This document shows, one piece after another, positions 9,669 through 18,719 of a stretch of DNA of 64,000 bases. The stretch is taken from positions 29,895 through 93,894 of the forward strand of contig NZ_JABWRP020000019.1 in assembly GCF_014269035.2 (NCBI RefSeq), written 5' to 3'. Numbering within the stretch: the first letter of the stretch is position 1; every line of letters starts with the position of its first letter. A model generated the notes under the pieces. It worked only from the letters and a program-made list of their open reading frames with translations. It searched no databases and was not told the origin of the DNA. The DNA comes from Pseudomonas vlassakiae (GTDB taxonomy: Bacteria > Pseudomonadota > Gammaproteobacteria > Pseudomonadales > Pseudomonadaceae). The translations under genes were made by a program, and so were the position numbers.

Positions 9669-9680
9669 GGTAGCGCTAAC
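9669..9680. promoter_or_regulatory. LacI-type operator near the repressor gene
   Basis: GGTAGCGCTAAC differs at one base from the palindrome GTTAGCGCTAAC found at the receptor promoter. It lies 30 bases upstream of the LacI-family gene start, which fits autorepression. Confidence 0.7.
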
Positions 9681-9733
9681 GAAGGCCGATATGGCAAATA
9701 GCTTTATGGAATATAAATCGTATTTTTAAGTAT

Positions 9734-9783
9734 TTGACCTGCTAAGCATGGGCCTCTGATACTTGTTGATGTTAGCGCTAACA
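9734..9783 (+). promoter_or_regulatory. Sigma-70 promoter with overlapping LacI-type operator
   Basis: TTGACC (9734-9739) and TGATAC (9757-9762) are separated by 17 bases, a good sigma-70 promoter. The perfect palindrome TGTTAGCGCTAACA follows at 9770-9783, where transcription would begin, so a bound LacI-family protein would block it. The 9640-9896 gap holds no gene. Confidence 0.8.
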
Positions 9784-9896
9784 AGCGCGGCTGTTGGCAA
9801 GCGCCTGCCACTCGCACGAGCGAGACCAGACACCCACAGCAATACCCGTGTCGGCCCCGTGCGGGCCATGGTCTGGTCTTTCAAGGCAGTCGCATC

Positions 9897-12101
9897 ATGC
9901 ACAAACACCGCAAGGCATTCCCGTTCAAGCAACGCCAACCACTGGCCGCCGCTGTATTGCTGGCTGCCATCGGCCAACCCACGCAAGCGGCCGAACCCGC
10001 GCCGCAGGCCACGTCGCTGGACGCGGTGACCGTGACCGCCACCCGCCGCGAGTCGACCTTGCAGGAGGTGCCGGTGGCCGTTTCGGTGATCGATGGCGAA
10101 CAGCTCGAACGCGACAATCGCAACAACGTCGCCAGCATCGTTCAGCAGGTACCCACGCTCAATTACCGCGCCGGCGCGTCGAACAAGGACACCTCGTTGT
10201 TCATTCGCGGGGTGGGGACCATTTCCACCTCGCCCGGCGTCGAGCCGACCGTGGCGACCGTGGTCGATGGCGTCGTGTTCGGCCGCCCTGGTCAGTCCAC
10301 CCTCGACCTGCTCGACCTGGAGCGTATCGAAGTACTGCGCGGCCCGCAGGGTACGCTGTTTGGCAAGAATGCTTCGGCGGGTGTGCTGAACGTGGTCAGC
10401 AAGGCCATCCCTGAACAGACTCAAGGCTACGTGGATTATTCGCACTTCGGCGGTGGTGACGAAAACCGCCTGCGCTTCGGCATCGGTGGCCGCCTGAACG
10501 AGCAGTTAAAAGGCTCGTTGAGCACCTTGTGGGGCGACTACGACGGCAATGTCGAAAACGTCGCCAATGGCCACGACGTCAATGGCTACCAACGCAAGGG
10601 CGCCCGCGGCAAGCTGGAGTTCGAGCCCGGCGATGACCTGCGCCTGACACTGATCGCCGACTACATGAAAGGCGAGGACAGCTTGCCCAGTGGGGTGATC
10701 ACCAGCGCCAGCACGGCCATCGCCAACCAGTTGCGCCCGGTTGTCCCCAGCGCGCACAACCGCGACATCAACAGTGACTTCAAGACCCACGTCGAAGACG
10801 AGAACCAGGGCCTGTCGGCACAGCTCGATTGGCAGCTGGGCGACTACACGCTCACCTCAATCAGCGCCTGGCGTGGCTGGGACAACACCCAGTACCAGGA
10901 TGGTGACCGTCGCGCTGTGCTGCCGGTCACGGCCTCCCACGACAAAGGCACCGTGGACTATGACCAGTACAGCCAGGAGTTTCGCCTGACGTCGCCCAAG
11001 GGGCAGTTCAATGAGTACGTGCTGGGCGCCTTCTACATGCACGGCACCTCCAACGAGACCTATCAGCGGCTTTCGGTCAACGGCGGGGTGGCCAACACGG
11101 GCAGGGCGGATTACTCGACGACCAACGACAGCGTCGCGCTGTTTGGTGAAAACACCTTCAACTTCACCGACGATTTGCGCGCCATCTTCGGCTTGCGCTG
11201 GACCCATGATGACCTCGAGTACGACCACCGTCGCGTATCGACTTCAGCCACGGCGGTCACCGGCATCCAGCCGTCGACCGCCAGTTCCGGCTCGGTGGAC
11301 GAAGACGGCTGGAGTGGCCGTACCGGCCTGCAGTACGACTTCAACGACAACCTCACCGGCTACGTCACCTATTCGCGCGGCTACAAGGGGCCGGCGTACA
11401 ACGTGTTCTTCAACATGCAACCGCGTGATACCCAGGCGCTCAAGCCGGAAACATCCGACGCCTACGAGGTCGGCCTGAAAGGCACCGCGCTGGATAACCG
11501 CCTGATGGCCAACCTGGCGGTGTTCCACACCGATTACGATAACTACCAGGCCAACTTCTTCGACACCGTGGCCAACCAGGTGGTGACCCGCCTGGTCAAC
11601 GCCGGCAAGGTCAAGACCCAGGGCGTCGAGCTCGATGCCAGCTTCCAGGCTACCCGTCAGCTCAAGTTCTCCGCCGCTGCGGCCTACACCAAGGCGCGGG
11701 TCGATCATTTCAACTGCCCGGTCGGGGCGGCGGCCAATTGCAACATCGACGGCGGCCGCCTGCCGTTCACCCCGGACTGGAAGACCTATGTGCGCGCCGA
11801 TTACGTGATCCCGCTGGAGAACGGCCTGGATGTGGAGCTGGCCAGCGACTACAGCTGGCAGGACTCGGTGCAGTTCAGCCTGGACCAGAACCCGGACACC
11901 GTGCAGGGCGCTTATGGCATCTGGAACGCCAGCATCGCCCTGGCCGACTACAACGACGGCTGGCGCGTGGCGTTGCTGGGCAAGAACCTGGGTGACAAGT
12001 CCTACGCGCAGATGCTGGCCAGTGGCGGCGACTATATCTACCGGGCCGTGCCGCGTGATGACGGGCGTTATTTCGGCGTTCAGCTGCGCAAGGATTTCTG
12101 A
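9897..12101 (+). CDS. TonB-dependent outer-membrane receptor
   Basis: Outer-membrane TonB-dependent transporter of 734 residues. It has a signal peptide ending near PTQA (residue 31), a TonB-box-like LDAVTVTATR, a plug domain (residues about 55-165, with the RIEVLRGPQGTLFGKNASAG motif), and a beta-barrel ending in the expected terminal phenylalanine (LRKDF). The plug resembles receptors for small organic substrates rather than classical siderophore receptors. It is the first gene of an operon with a flavin monooxygenase, an aldo/keto reductase and a sulfonate-type binding protein. It is controlled by the divergent LacI-type repressor. The ligand is unknown; an organosulfur or other organic nutrient is the contextual guess. 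Confidence 0.9.
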   Translation: MHKHRKAFPFKQRQPLAAAVLLAAIGQPTQAAEPAPQATSLDAVTVTATRRESTLQEVPVAVSVIDGEQLERDNRNNVASIVQQVPTLNYRAGASNKDTSLFIRGVGTISTSPGVEPTVATVVDGVVFGRPGQSTLDLLDLERIEVLRGPQGTLFGKNASAGVLNVVSKAIPEQTQGYVDYSHFGGGDENRLRFGIGGRLNEQLKGSLSTLWGDYDGNVENVANGHDVNGYQRKGARGKLEFEPGDDLRLTLIADYMKGEDSLPSGVITSASTAIANQLRPVVPSAHNRDINSDFKTHVEDENQGLSAQLDWQLGDYTLTSISAWRGWDNTQYQDGDRRAVLPVTASHDKGTVDYDQYSQEFRLTSPKGQFNEYVLGAFYMHGTSNETYQRLSVNGGVANTGRADYSTTNDSVALFGENTFNFTDDLRAIFGLRWTHDDLEYDHRRVSTSATAVTGIQPSTASSGSVDEDGWSGRTGLQYDFNDNLTGYVTYSRGYKGPAYNVFFNMQPRDTQALKPETSDAYEVGLKGTALDNRLMANLAVFHTDYDNYQANFFDTVANQVVTRLVNAGKVKTQGVELDASFQATRQLKFSAAAAYTKARVDHFNCPVGAAANCNIDGGRLPFTPDWKTYVRADYVIPLENGLDVELASDYSWQDSVQFSLDQNPDTVQGAYGIWNASIALADYNDGWRVALLGKNLGDKSYAQMLASGGDYIYRAVPRDDGRYFGVQLRKDF

Positions 12102-12129
12102 CTGTGCGAGCACTGCAAGGAGACAGAGC

Positions 12130-13452
12130 ATGAGTCGTCAAATGAGCCTGGGGGCCTTTCTCATGGCCACCGGGCACCATGTCGCCGCCTGGCGTCACCC
12201 GGACGTGCCCGCCGACCCGCTGGATTTCGCCAGCTACCGGCGTACTGCGCAAATCGCTGAAGCGGCCTGCTTCGACGCACTGTTCGTCGCCGACAGCGTT
12301 GCCGCCCCCAGCGATGCGCTGGCCAGCCGCAGCGCCCGATCAGTCCATTTCGAACCCTTGACCCTGCTCTCGGCGCTGAGCATGGTGACCGAGCGCATTG
12401 GCCTGATCGCCACGTCCACCACCAGTTACAACGAGCCCTACCATGTGGCACGCAAGTACGCCTCGCTCGATCATCTCTCGGGCGGCCGTGCCGGCTGGAA
12501 CCTGGTGACCTCCGACGCCGCCGCCGAGGCCGGCAACTTCGGCCGCGATGCGCATATTCCCCATGCCGAGCGTTACGCCCGGGCCCGCGAGTTCCAGCAG
12601 GTGGTGCAGGGCTTGTGGGACAGCTGGGCGGATGACGCCTTCGTCCGGGACAAGGCCAGCGGCGAGTTTCACCGGCCGCAGGCCGTGCGCAGCATCGACC
12701 ATGCGGGTGCGCACTTTCGGGTTCGCGGTCCGCTCAACGTGGCTCGCTCACCTCAGGGCCGACCGGTGCTGGTCCAGGCCGGGTCGTCCGAAGCCGGTCG
12801 CGAGCTGGCGGCCGAAAGTGCCGAAGTGGTGTTCACCGCGCAGCCCAGCCTGGCCAGCGCCCAGGCGTTTTATGCCGACCTCAAGGGGCGCCTGGCCCGC
12901 TACGGGCGTAGCGACGATGAACTGAAGATCATGCCGGGCGTGTTCGTCGTGGTCGGCCGCAGTGCCGCCGAAGCCCAGGCCAAGTACCAGCAGTTTCAGG
13001 ACCTGGTTGACCCCCGTGTGGGGGTTGCCTTGCTCGGCCGCATGCTCGGCAACTTCGACCTGTCCGGCTACCCGCTGGACGGCCCGCTACCGGCACTGCC
13101 ACTGACTGAAGATGGCCAGCGCAGCCGCCAGCGACTGCTGACCGAACTGGCGGGGCAGGAGCAGTTGACCCTCGCCGAGCTGGGACGGCGCATCGCTGGC
13201 GGGCGAGGGCACTACAGCCTGATCGGTACGCCGACGCAGATCGCCGATGCGCTGCAGGCCTGGTTCGAAGGCCACGCGGCCGACGGCTTCAATGTGCTGG
13301 TCCCGCACCTGCCGCAGGGGCTCGAAGATTTCGCCAGCCTGGTGGTGCCCGAGTTGCAGCGCCGGGGCCTGTTCCGCCGCCAGTATCAGGGCCACACCCT
13401 GCGCGAGCACTTGGGCCTGCAGCGGCCCGTCAATCCCTATTTTGCCGAGTGA
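12130..13452 (+). CDS. FMN-dependent monooxygenase (NtaA/SnaA/DszA family)
   Basis: Bacterial-luciferase-like, FMNH2-dependent monooxygenase of 440 residues. Diagnostic segments include FDALFVADS near the N-terminus, TSTTSYNEPYHVARKYASLDHLSGGRAGWN, and VLVQAGSSEAGRELAAESAEVVFTAQ. All are typical of the nitrilotriacetate/dibenzothiophene-sulfone branch. These enzymes need an FMN reductase partner, which is not encoded nearby. ATG at 12130 has AAGGAG eight bases upstream. It lies 28 bases after the receptor gene and 8 bases before the aldo/keto reductase. Likely role: cleavage of a C-S or C-N bond in the imported substrate; exact substrate unknown. Confidence 0.9.
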   Translation: MSRQMSLGAFLMATGHHVAAWRHPDVPADPLDFASYRRTAQIAEAACFDALFVADSVAAPSDALASRSARSVHFEPLTLLSALSMVTERIGLIATSTTSYNEPYHVARKYASLDHLSGGRAGWNLVTSDAAAEAGNFGRDAHIPHAERYARAREFQQVVQGLWDSWADDAFVRDKASGEFHRPQAVRSIDHAGAHFRVRGPLNVARSPQGRPVLVQAGSSEAGRELAAESAEVVFTAQPSLASAQAFYADLKGRLARYGRSDDELKIMPGVFVVVGRSAAEAQAKYQQFQDLVDPRVGVALLGRMLGNFDLSGYPLDGPLPALPLTEDGQRSRQRLLTELAGQEQLTLAELGRRIAGGRGHYSLIGTPTQIADALQAWFEGHAADGFNVLVPHLPQGLEDFASLVVPELQRRGLFRRQYQGHTLREHLGLQRPVNPYFAE

Positions 13453-13460
13453 GGTCACGC

Positions 13461-14504
13461 ATGAGCTACATCGCCAACCCTGAGCGCTACGCGCGCATTC
13501 CCTACCGTCGCGTCGGCCGCAGCGGCCTGGTGTTGCCGGCCCTGTCCCTGGGCCTGTGGCACAACTTCGGCGATGCGACGCCGATCGACACCCAGCGTGC
13601 CTTGCTGCGCACGGCTTTCGATGCCGGCATTACCCATTTCGACCTGGCCAACAATTACGGCCCGCCCTATGGCAGTGCCGAGCGCAACTTCGGCCGCCTT
13701 CTGCGAGAAGACCTGCGCAGCTACCGTGACGAACTGATCATTTCCAGCAAAGCCGGCTGGGATATGTGGCCGGGGCCTTACGGCCAGGGCGGCAGCTCAC
13801 GCAAGTACCTGATCGCCAGCCTTGACCAGAGCCTCAAGCGTCTGGGGCTGGACTATGTGGACATCTTCTACTCGCACCGCTTCGATGCCGAAACGCCGCT
13901 GGAGGAAACCGCGATCGCCCTGGCCGATATCGTGCGCCAGGGCAAAGCGCTGTACATCGGCATTTCTTCCTATTCCGCCAACAAAACCCGCGAGATCGCC
14001 GCGCTGTTGGCCGAGTTGAAGGTCCCGCTGCTGATTCACCAGCCGTCGTACAACCTGTTCAATCGCTGGATCGAGCAGGACTTGCTGGACACCACCGAGG
14101 CGTTGGGCGCCGGTGTCATCGTATTCACCGCACTGGCCCAGGGGCTGCTCAGCGACAAGTACCTGGATGGCATTCCCGCTGATGCACGGGTCAACCGCCC
14201 CGGTGGCGGCTCGCTGCTGCCGCAGCACCTGTCCGAGGCCAACCTGGCCCGCGCCCGTGCGCTCAACGAGATTGCCCGTCGCCGTGGGCAGAGCCTGGCG
14301 CAACTGGCGCTGGCCTGGACCTTGCGCGACCCGCGGGTGAGTTCGGCGCTGATCGGTGCCAGCCGGCCGGAGCAGATCACCGAGAATGTCGCAGCACTCG
14401 ACAACCTGGCATTCAGCCTCGAAGAGCTCGCCGAAATCGACCGCCATGCCGTTGAAGGCGGGATCAACCTGTGGGAAAAGCCCTCGACCGACTGGAAGGA
14501 GTGA
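13461..14504 (+). CDS. Aldo/keto reductase (YghZ-like)
   Basis: NADPH-dependent aldo/keto reductase of 347 residues, close to E. coli YghZ and the Kv-beta subgroup. The catalytic residues are visible: Asp and Tyr in FDLANNYGPPYGSAERNFG, Lys in IISSKAGWDMWPGPYG, and His in DIFYSHRFD. C-terminal cofactor segments SSALIGASRPEQI are present. ATG at 13461 follows GAGG; an upstream GTG at 13449 is in frame but poorer. It probably reduces an aldehyde or ketone released by the upstream monooxygenase. Confidence 0.9.
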   Translation: MSYIANPERYARIPYRRVGRSGLVLPALSLGLWHNFGDATPIDTQRALLRTAFDAGITHFDLANNYGPPYGSAERNFGRLLREDLRSYRDELIISSKAGWDMWPGPYGQGGSSRKYLIASLDQSLKRLGLDYVDIFYSHRFDAETPLEETAIALADIVRQGKALYIGISSYSANKTREIAALLAELKVPLLIHQPSYNLFNRWIEQDLLDTTEALGAGVIVFTALAQGLLSDKYLDGIPADARVNRPGGGSLLPQHLSEANLARARALNEIARRRGQSLAQLALAWTLRDPRVSSALIGASRPEQITENVAALDNLAFSLEELAEIDRHAVEGGINLWEKPSTDWKE

Positions 14505-14507
14505 GCC

Positions 14508-15437
14508 ATGCGCGTACTACGCTTTGCCGCGCTCGTGCTGCTGGCGCTGGCGGGTGCCGTTCATGCCGCGGACCCTGCGACACTGCGCATCGGCTATCAG
14601 AAAGGCTCGATCAGCCTGGTGCTGGCCAAGCAGCACCGGCTGCTGGAACAGCGGTTCGCCAATACGCATGTGCAGTGGATCGAGTTCCCGGCGGGGCCAC
14701 AGATGCTCGAAGCGCTGAACATTGGCAGCCTCGATATCGGTTCCACCGGGGACATTCCGCCGATCTTCGCCCAGGCCGCAGGTGCAGACCTGCTGTACAT
14801 CGGCGCCGAACCTGCAAAGCCGAAGGCCGAAGTCATTCTGGTACCCAAAAGCAGCCCGATCATTTCGCTGGCTGAGCTCAAAGGCAAGCGTGTCGCCCTG
14901 CAGAAGGGCTCCAGCGCCCACAACCTGCTGTTGCGCAGCCTGGCCAGCGTGGGCTTGAGCATGCGCGACGTGCAACCGGTGTACCTGGCGCCCGCTGACG
15001 CCAGGGCAGCCTTCGAGCGTGGCAGCATCGATGCCTGGGCGATCTGGGACCCGTACTATTCGGCCATCGATCTGGAAGGCAAGGCACGGCTGCTGGCGGA
15101 TGGCGAGGGGTTGGGGTTGATCGGGCCATTCATGCTGGGGGCGCGTGGTTATGTCGAAGCCAATGGCGATTTCATCAAGCGCTTGCTGGCGCAGATCTCC
15201 GAGGCTGAGGCGCTGACGCGCACTGACGAGGCCGGCAGCATCCGTGTACTGGCGCAGTTCATGGGGCTGCCGGAGGAGGTGGTACGGCGCAGTTTCAGCC
15301 ATCGGCCGGCATCGCCGTTGATACCGGTGAGCGAGGACATCGTCGCCGCGCAGCAGCGCACGGCGCAGCTGTTCTACGAGAACCGGCTGTTGCCCAAGCG
15401 GGTCGACATTGCCGGTGCGGTCTGGCGTCAGGATTGA
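14508..15437 (+). CDS. ABC substrate-binding protein, aliphatic sulfonate (SsuA/TauA) type
   Basis: Periplasmic solute-binding protein of 309 residues with a signal peptide (cleavage after VHA, residue 20) and the family segments LRIGYQKGSISLVLAKQ, NIGSLDIGSTGDIPPIFAQAAGADLLYIG and WAIWDPYYSAI. It resembles SsuA, the alkanesulfonate-binding protein. It begins 3 bases after the reductase gene, so is co-transcribed. No permease or ATPase gene is nearby. It must use a transporter encoded elsewhere or act as a periplasmic capture protein feeding on what the TonB receptor imports. Confidence 0.9.
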   Translation: MRVLRFAALVLLALAGAVHAADPATLRIGYQKGSISLVLAKQHRLLEQRFANTHVQWIEFPAGPQMLEALNIGSLDIGSTGDIPPIFAQAAGADLLYIGAEPAKPKAEVILVPKSSPIISLAELKGKRVALQKGSSAHNLLLRSLASVGLSMRDVQPVYLAPADARAAFERGSIDAWAIWDPYYSAIDLEGKARLLADGEGLGLIGPFMLGARGYVEANGDFIKRLLAQISEAEALTRTDEAGSIRVLAQFMGLPEEVVRRSFSHRPASPLIPVSEDIVAAQQRTAQLFYENRLLPKRVDIAGAVWRQD

Positions 15438-15452
15438 CGTGCTGACCGAAGC

Positions 15453-15932
15453 TCAGCCCTGGGCGAACTGCAACAACCTGTCGCCCTCCAGCCGGTAGCG
15501 CACCCACTCCGCTTGCGGTTCGGCGCCCAGCGATCGGTAGAAACCGATCGCGGGCTCGTTCCAGTCCAGCACGCTCCACTCGAAGCGTCCGCACCCTTTG
15601 GCCACGGCTTCGCGAGCGATGTGCCGCAGCACATCCCGACCTGCGCCGCCGCCACGTTGTTCAGGGGTGATGTACAGGTCTTCCAGGTAAATGCCGTTGC
15701 GGCCTTGCCAGGTCGAGTAGCTGTAGAAGTACACGGCAAAGCCGATGGCCTGGCCATCGCGCTCGCAGATCAGGCTGTGCACGGTGCTGCCCTCATCGAA
15801 CAGGCTGTGCTCGATATCGGCCAGGGTGGCGACCACTTCGTGACGGGCGCGCTCGTAGTCCGCCAGCTCGGTGATGTAGGCGAGAATCTGCGCGGCATCG
15901 GCGCGAACGGCGGGGCGGATGGTCAAGCTCAT
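15453..15932 (-). CDS. GNAT N-acetyltransferase (SSAT-like)
   Basis: GCN5-related N-acetyltransferase of 159 residues, transferring acetyl from acetyl-CoA to an amine. The acetyl-CoA loop is GIYLEDLYITPEQRGGGAG (about residues 80-98), in the arrangement seen in diamine/polyamine acetyltransferases (SSAT). ATG at 15932 gives the usual family length; the frame is open further upstream without good starts. It is a monocistronic gene convergent with the binding-protein gene (15-base gap). The substrate cannot be told from sequence. Confidence 0.85.
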   Translation of the reverse strand: MSLTIRPAVRADAAQILAYITELADYERARHEVVATLADIEHSLFDEGSTVHSLICERDGQAIGFAVYFYSYSTWQGRNGIYLEDLYITPEQRGGGAGRDVLRHIAREAVAKGCGRFEWSVLDWNEPAIGFYRSLGAEPQAEWVRYRLEGDRLLQFAQG

Positions 15933-16079
15933 GCAGGGCTTCCTTGTGCTTGGCTGAGGGTGCGCTTGGTGAACGGTACAGTAATGTGTATGTGCATAAT
16001 TTAATGCAGCTGTACCGGTCGCAGGGTAAGGCGACTCCGTTAGTGTGACAGCTCCTGCAATACTTCTGGAGTGCCTGCC

Positions 16080-16700
16080 ATGCTTGCCTCTGCCGACCTG
16101 CTGACCGCCTTCGTGCTGTTTGCCTTCGTGTCCTCGATCACTCCTGGGCCTAACAACACCATGCTGCTGGCCTCGGGCGTGAACTTCGGCGTGCGCCGTT
16201 CGATCCCGCATGCCATGGGCATCAGCGTCGGCTTCATGGTCATGGTGCTGGCCGTGGGCCTGGGCCTGGGTGAGGTGTTCAAGGCCTGGCCAGTGCTGTA
16301 CACCGTGTTGCGTTACACCGGTGCGGCCTACTTGTTGTACCTGGCCTGGAAGATCGCCACTTCAGGGCCGCTTGGCGCTGACTCGCCGAGCGCGCGCAAG
16401 CCGTTGGGGTTCTGGGGGGCGGCGGCATTCCAGTGGGTCAACCCCAAGGCCTGGGTGATGGCGGTCGGGGCAATCACTACCTACACGCCCGCCCAGGGCT
16501 ACGTGATGAATGTGATCGTCATCGCCGCGTTGTTCGCCTTGGTCAACCTGCCCAGCGTCGGTGTCTGGGTGATGTTCGGCAGCGCCCTGCGCAACCTGCT
16601 GCAGAACCCGCGCTGGCTGATGCTGTTCAATGTCCTGATGGCCTTGCTGCTGGTGATATCACTGTACCCGCTGCTGTTTGTAGAATCGGCGTTTTCATGA
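16080..16700 (+). CDS. LysE/RhtB-family amino acid exporter
   Basis: Small inner-membrane exporter of 206 residues with about six hydrophobic segments. The N-terminal signature ITPGPNNTMLLASGVNFGVRRS and the mid segment FQWVNPKAWVMAVGA are typical of LysE/RhtB. ATG at 16080 has GGAG eight bases upstream; a GTG at 16071 is in frame but lies inside that ribosome site. Likely exports an amino acid or analogue; substrate unknown. The hydrolase gene starts 21 bases after its stop. Confidence 0.88.
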   Translation: MLASADLLTAFVLFAFVSSITPGPNNTMLLASGVNFGVRRSIPHAMGISVGFMVMVLAVGLGLGEVFKAWPVLYTVLRYTGAAYLLYLAWKIATSGPLGADSPSARKPLGFWGAAAFQWVNPKAWVMAVGAITTYTPAQGYVMNVIVIAALFALVNLPSVGVWVMFGSALRNLLQNPRWLMLFNVLMALLLVISLYPLLFVESAFS

Positions 16701-16721
16701 CGCGATGAGTACAGCAAACCG

Positions 16722-17597
16722 ATGCAGTTGATTCCCTGGTCCTTTGACAGCGCCGAAGGCTTCACCCTGCGTGGCTGGCGCTCGCCAGCCAGTGGCAAGC
16801 CCTTGCTGCACTTCCTGCACGGCAACGGCTTCTGCTGCCTGGCCTACCAGCCTTTGCTGATGAGCCTGAGCGAAGATTTCGATCTGTGGCTCTGCGATGT
16901 CCAGGGCCATGGTGACAGCGACCATGGTGGGGCCTTCCGTGGTTGGAACCGTACCGCCGCGCTGGCGGTAGAGGCCTTCGAGGCCGGCCGCGGTGAATAT
17001 GGCGAGGTTCCCCGGTACGCCGTGGGGCATAGCTTCGGTGGCGTGCTGACCGGGTTGATGCTGGCCAGCCAGCCGGGCTTGTTTGCCCGTGCCGTACTGC
17101 TCGACCCGGTGCTCTTCAGCCGGCGCATGATCGGCGTGATGGGCGCCGCTGCACTGCTCGGCCTGCACCGCCGGCATGCCTTGGCGCGCAAGGCTGCCAG
17201 CCGACGCAGCCATTGGCCAGACCGGGACGCGGCGCGGGCCTCGCTGCATGGGCGTGGCATCTTCAAGGGCTGGACCGACGCGGCGCTGCAAGCGTATGTC
17301 GAGCACGCGATCGGGGACTGCGGCGAGGGGGTGGTGCTCAAGTGTCGGCCCAGCCGCGAAGTGGAGATTTTCAGCTCGTTCCCGTCGCGCATGTGGGCGC
17401 AGCTGGCTTCCCTCCAGGTGCCCACGTTGGTCCTTTACGGCGAAGACACCTATCCCTTCGTGCCGCATTCGGTGCAGCGCCTGGCCCGCCTCAACCCTGC
17501 AGTCAGCGCCCGCCAGGTACCTGGCGGGCACTGCTTCATGCAGGAGGACCCGGCCATGGCTGCACAACAGGTGTTGGACTACCTGAAAGCAGAATGA
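16722..17597 (+). CDS. Alpha/beta-fold hydrolase
   Basis: Alpha/beta hydrolase of 291 residues. Visible elements are the oxyanion motif HGNGF (about residue 33), the nucleophile elbow GHSFGG (serine about residue 103), a late acid near LYGEDTYPFVP, and the catalytic histidine in VPGGHCF. Substrate unknown; such proteins include esterases and haloperoxidase-like enzymes. It probably shares a transcript with the LysE-type exporter just upstream. Confidence 0.87.
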   Translation: MQLIPWSFDSAEGFTLRGWRSPASGKPLLHFLHGNGFCCLAYQPLLMSLSEDFDLWLCDVQGHGDSDHGGAFRGWNRTAALAVEAFEAGRGEYGEVPRYAVGHSFGGVLTGLMLASQPGLFARAVLLDPVLFSRRMIGVMGAAALLGLHRRHALARKAASRRSHWPDRDAARASLHGRGIFKGWTDAALQAYVEHAIGDCGEGVVLKCRPSREVEIFSSFPSRMWAQLASLQVPTLVLYGEDTYPFVPHSVQRLARLNPAVSARQVPGGHCFMQEDPAMAAQQVLDYLKAE

Positions 17598-17693
17598 TTG
17601 TTCTGTTCGTGGAACGATGAGTGCCATTTCAACTGGCTACCGGCTTATTGGCCTCATTGGTAAGGTTAACCCAGCCAAGAGAGGAGACTTCTC

Positions 17694-18581
17694 ATGAAAC
17701 AGATCCTGGGTATCCACCGCAGCCCTCACGTCCATTGGGTGGGTGATGGCTTCCCGGTGCGCAGCCTGTTCACGTATGACAACCTGGCCAGCAAGATCAG
17801 CCCGTTCCTGCTGCTCGACTATGCCGGCCCGTACGACTTCAGCCCGACCAGCGCGCGACGCGGTGTCGGCCAGCACCCGCACCGTGGTTTCGAGACCGTG
17901 ACCATCGTCTATCAGGGCGAACTGGAGCACCGCGACTCGACCGGCGCCGGTGGCCTGATCGGTCCCGGTGACGTGCAGTGGATGACCGCTGCCAATGGCA
18001 TCATCCACGAAGAGTTCCATTCACCGGCCTTTGCCCGCAGTGGTGGTTCGCTGGAGATGGTGCAGCTCTGGGTCAACCTGCCGGCGCGTGACAAGCGTGC
18101 GGCGGCGGGGTACCAGACGCTGCTGGCCAAGGACATTCCGGTGGTGCAACTGGAGGGTGACGCCGGCAGCCTGCGGGTCATCGCGGGTAGCTATCAGGCC
18201 CACGCAGGCCCGGCGCGGACATTTACCCCGATGGATGTTTGGGACATGCGCCTGAAGGCGGGTGCCAGCCTGCAATTGCCGATCGCCGACGGCCACAATG
18301 CCGCTCTGGTGGTGCTGCGCGGTAGCGTACGCGTCAACGGCGAGCGCGAAGCCGGCCCGGCCAGCCTGGTGCTGTTGGAGCGCGCTGGCGAGGATGTGGC
18401 GATCGAGGCGCTCGAAGGCACCAGTCTGCTGTTGCTCAGCGGTGAGCCGATCGATGAGCCGATCGTAGGCTATGGCCCGTTCGTGATGAACAGCCAGGCA
18501 GAGATTGCCGAGTCGTTCGATGACTTCCACGCCGGGCGCTTCGGGCAGATGGCGGACGAGGGTGCTGGCCTGGATCATTGA
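17694..18581 (+). CDS. Pirin-family protein
   Basis: Pirin-like bicupin of 295 residues. The N-terminal cupin carries the metal-binding histidines in QHPHRGFETVTIVYQGELEHRD and the pair IIHEEFH (iron ligands in characterised pirins). Some bacterial pirins have quercetinase activity or bind metabolic enzymes; none of that is proven here. The start follows GAGAGGAG at good spacing. It stands alone, with a REPIN directly downstream. Confidence 0.92.
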   Translation: MKQILGIHRSPHVHWVGDGFPVRSLFTYDNLASKISPFLLLDYAGPYDFSPTSARRGVGQHPHRGFETVTIVYQGELEHRDSTGAGGLIGPGDVQWMTAANGIIHEEFHSPAFARSGGSLEMVQLWVNLPARDKRAAAGYQTLLAKDIPVVQLEGDAGSLRVIAGSYQAHAGPARTFTPMDVWDMRLKAGASLQLPIADGHNAALVVLRGSVRVNGEREAGPASLVLLERAGEDVAIEALEGTSLLLLSGEPIDEPIVGYGPFVMNSQAEIAESFDDFHAGRFGQMADEGAGLDH

Positions 18582-18592
18582 CTGCCTGAATC

Positions 18593-18683
18593 GGCCTCTC
18601 GCGGGTAAACCCGCTCCGCGGAATGCTCACTCCGCTCAAGGCGGTGACGATCCTGTGGGAGCGGGTTTACCCGCGAAGAGGCC
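18593..18683. repeat. REPIN (two inverted REP sequences)
   Basis: Two REP sequences face each other: GGCCTCTCGCGGGTAAACCC at the left and its near-complement GGGTTTACCCGCGAAGAGGCC at the right, with about 45 bases between. This is the common P. putida REP type. It lies just after the pirin gene and could end its transcript. Confidence 0.93.
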
Positions 18684-18719
18684 GGTACAAACTCCGGCAA
18701 ACCTTGGCATGATGCAGTG

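Noticed and set aside
14508..15437. The binding protein as part of a full ssu sulfonate ABC operon
   Set aside because: No permease or ATPase gene is present on either side.
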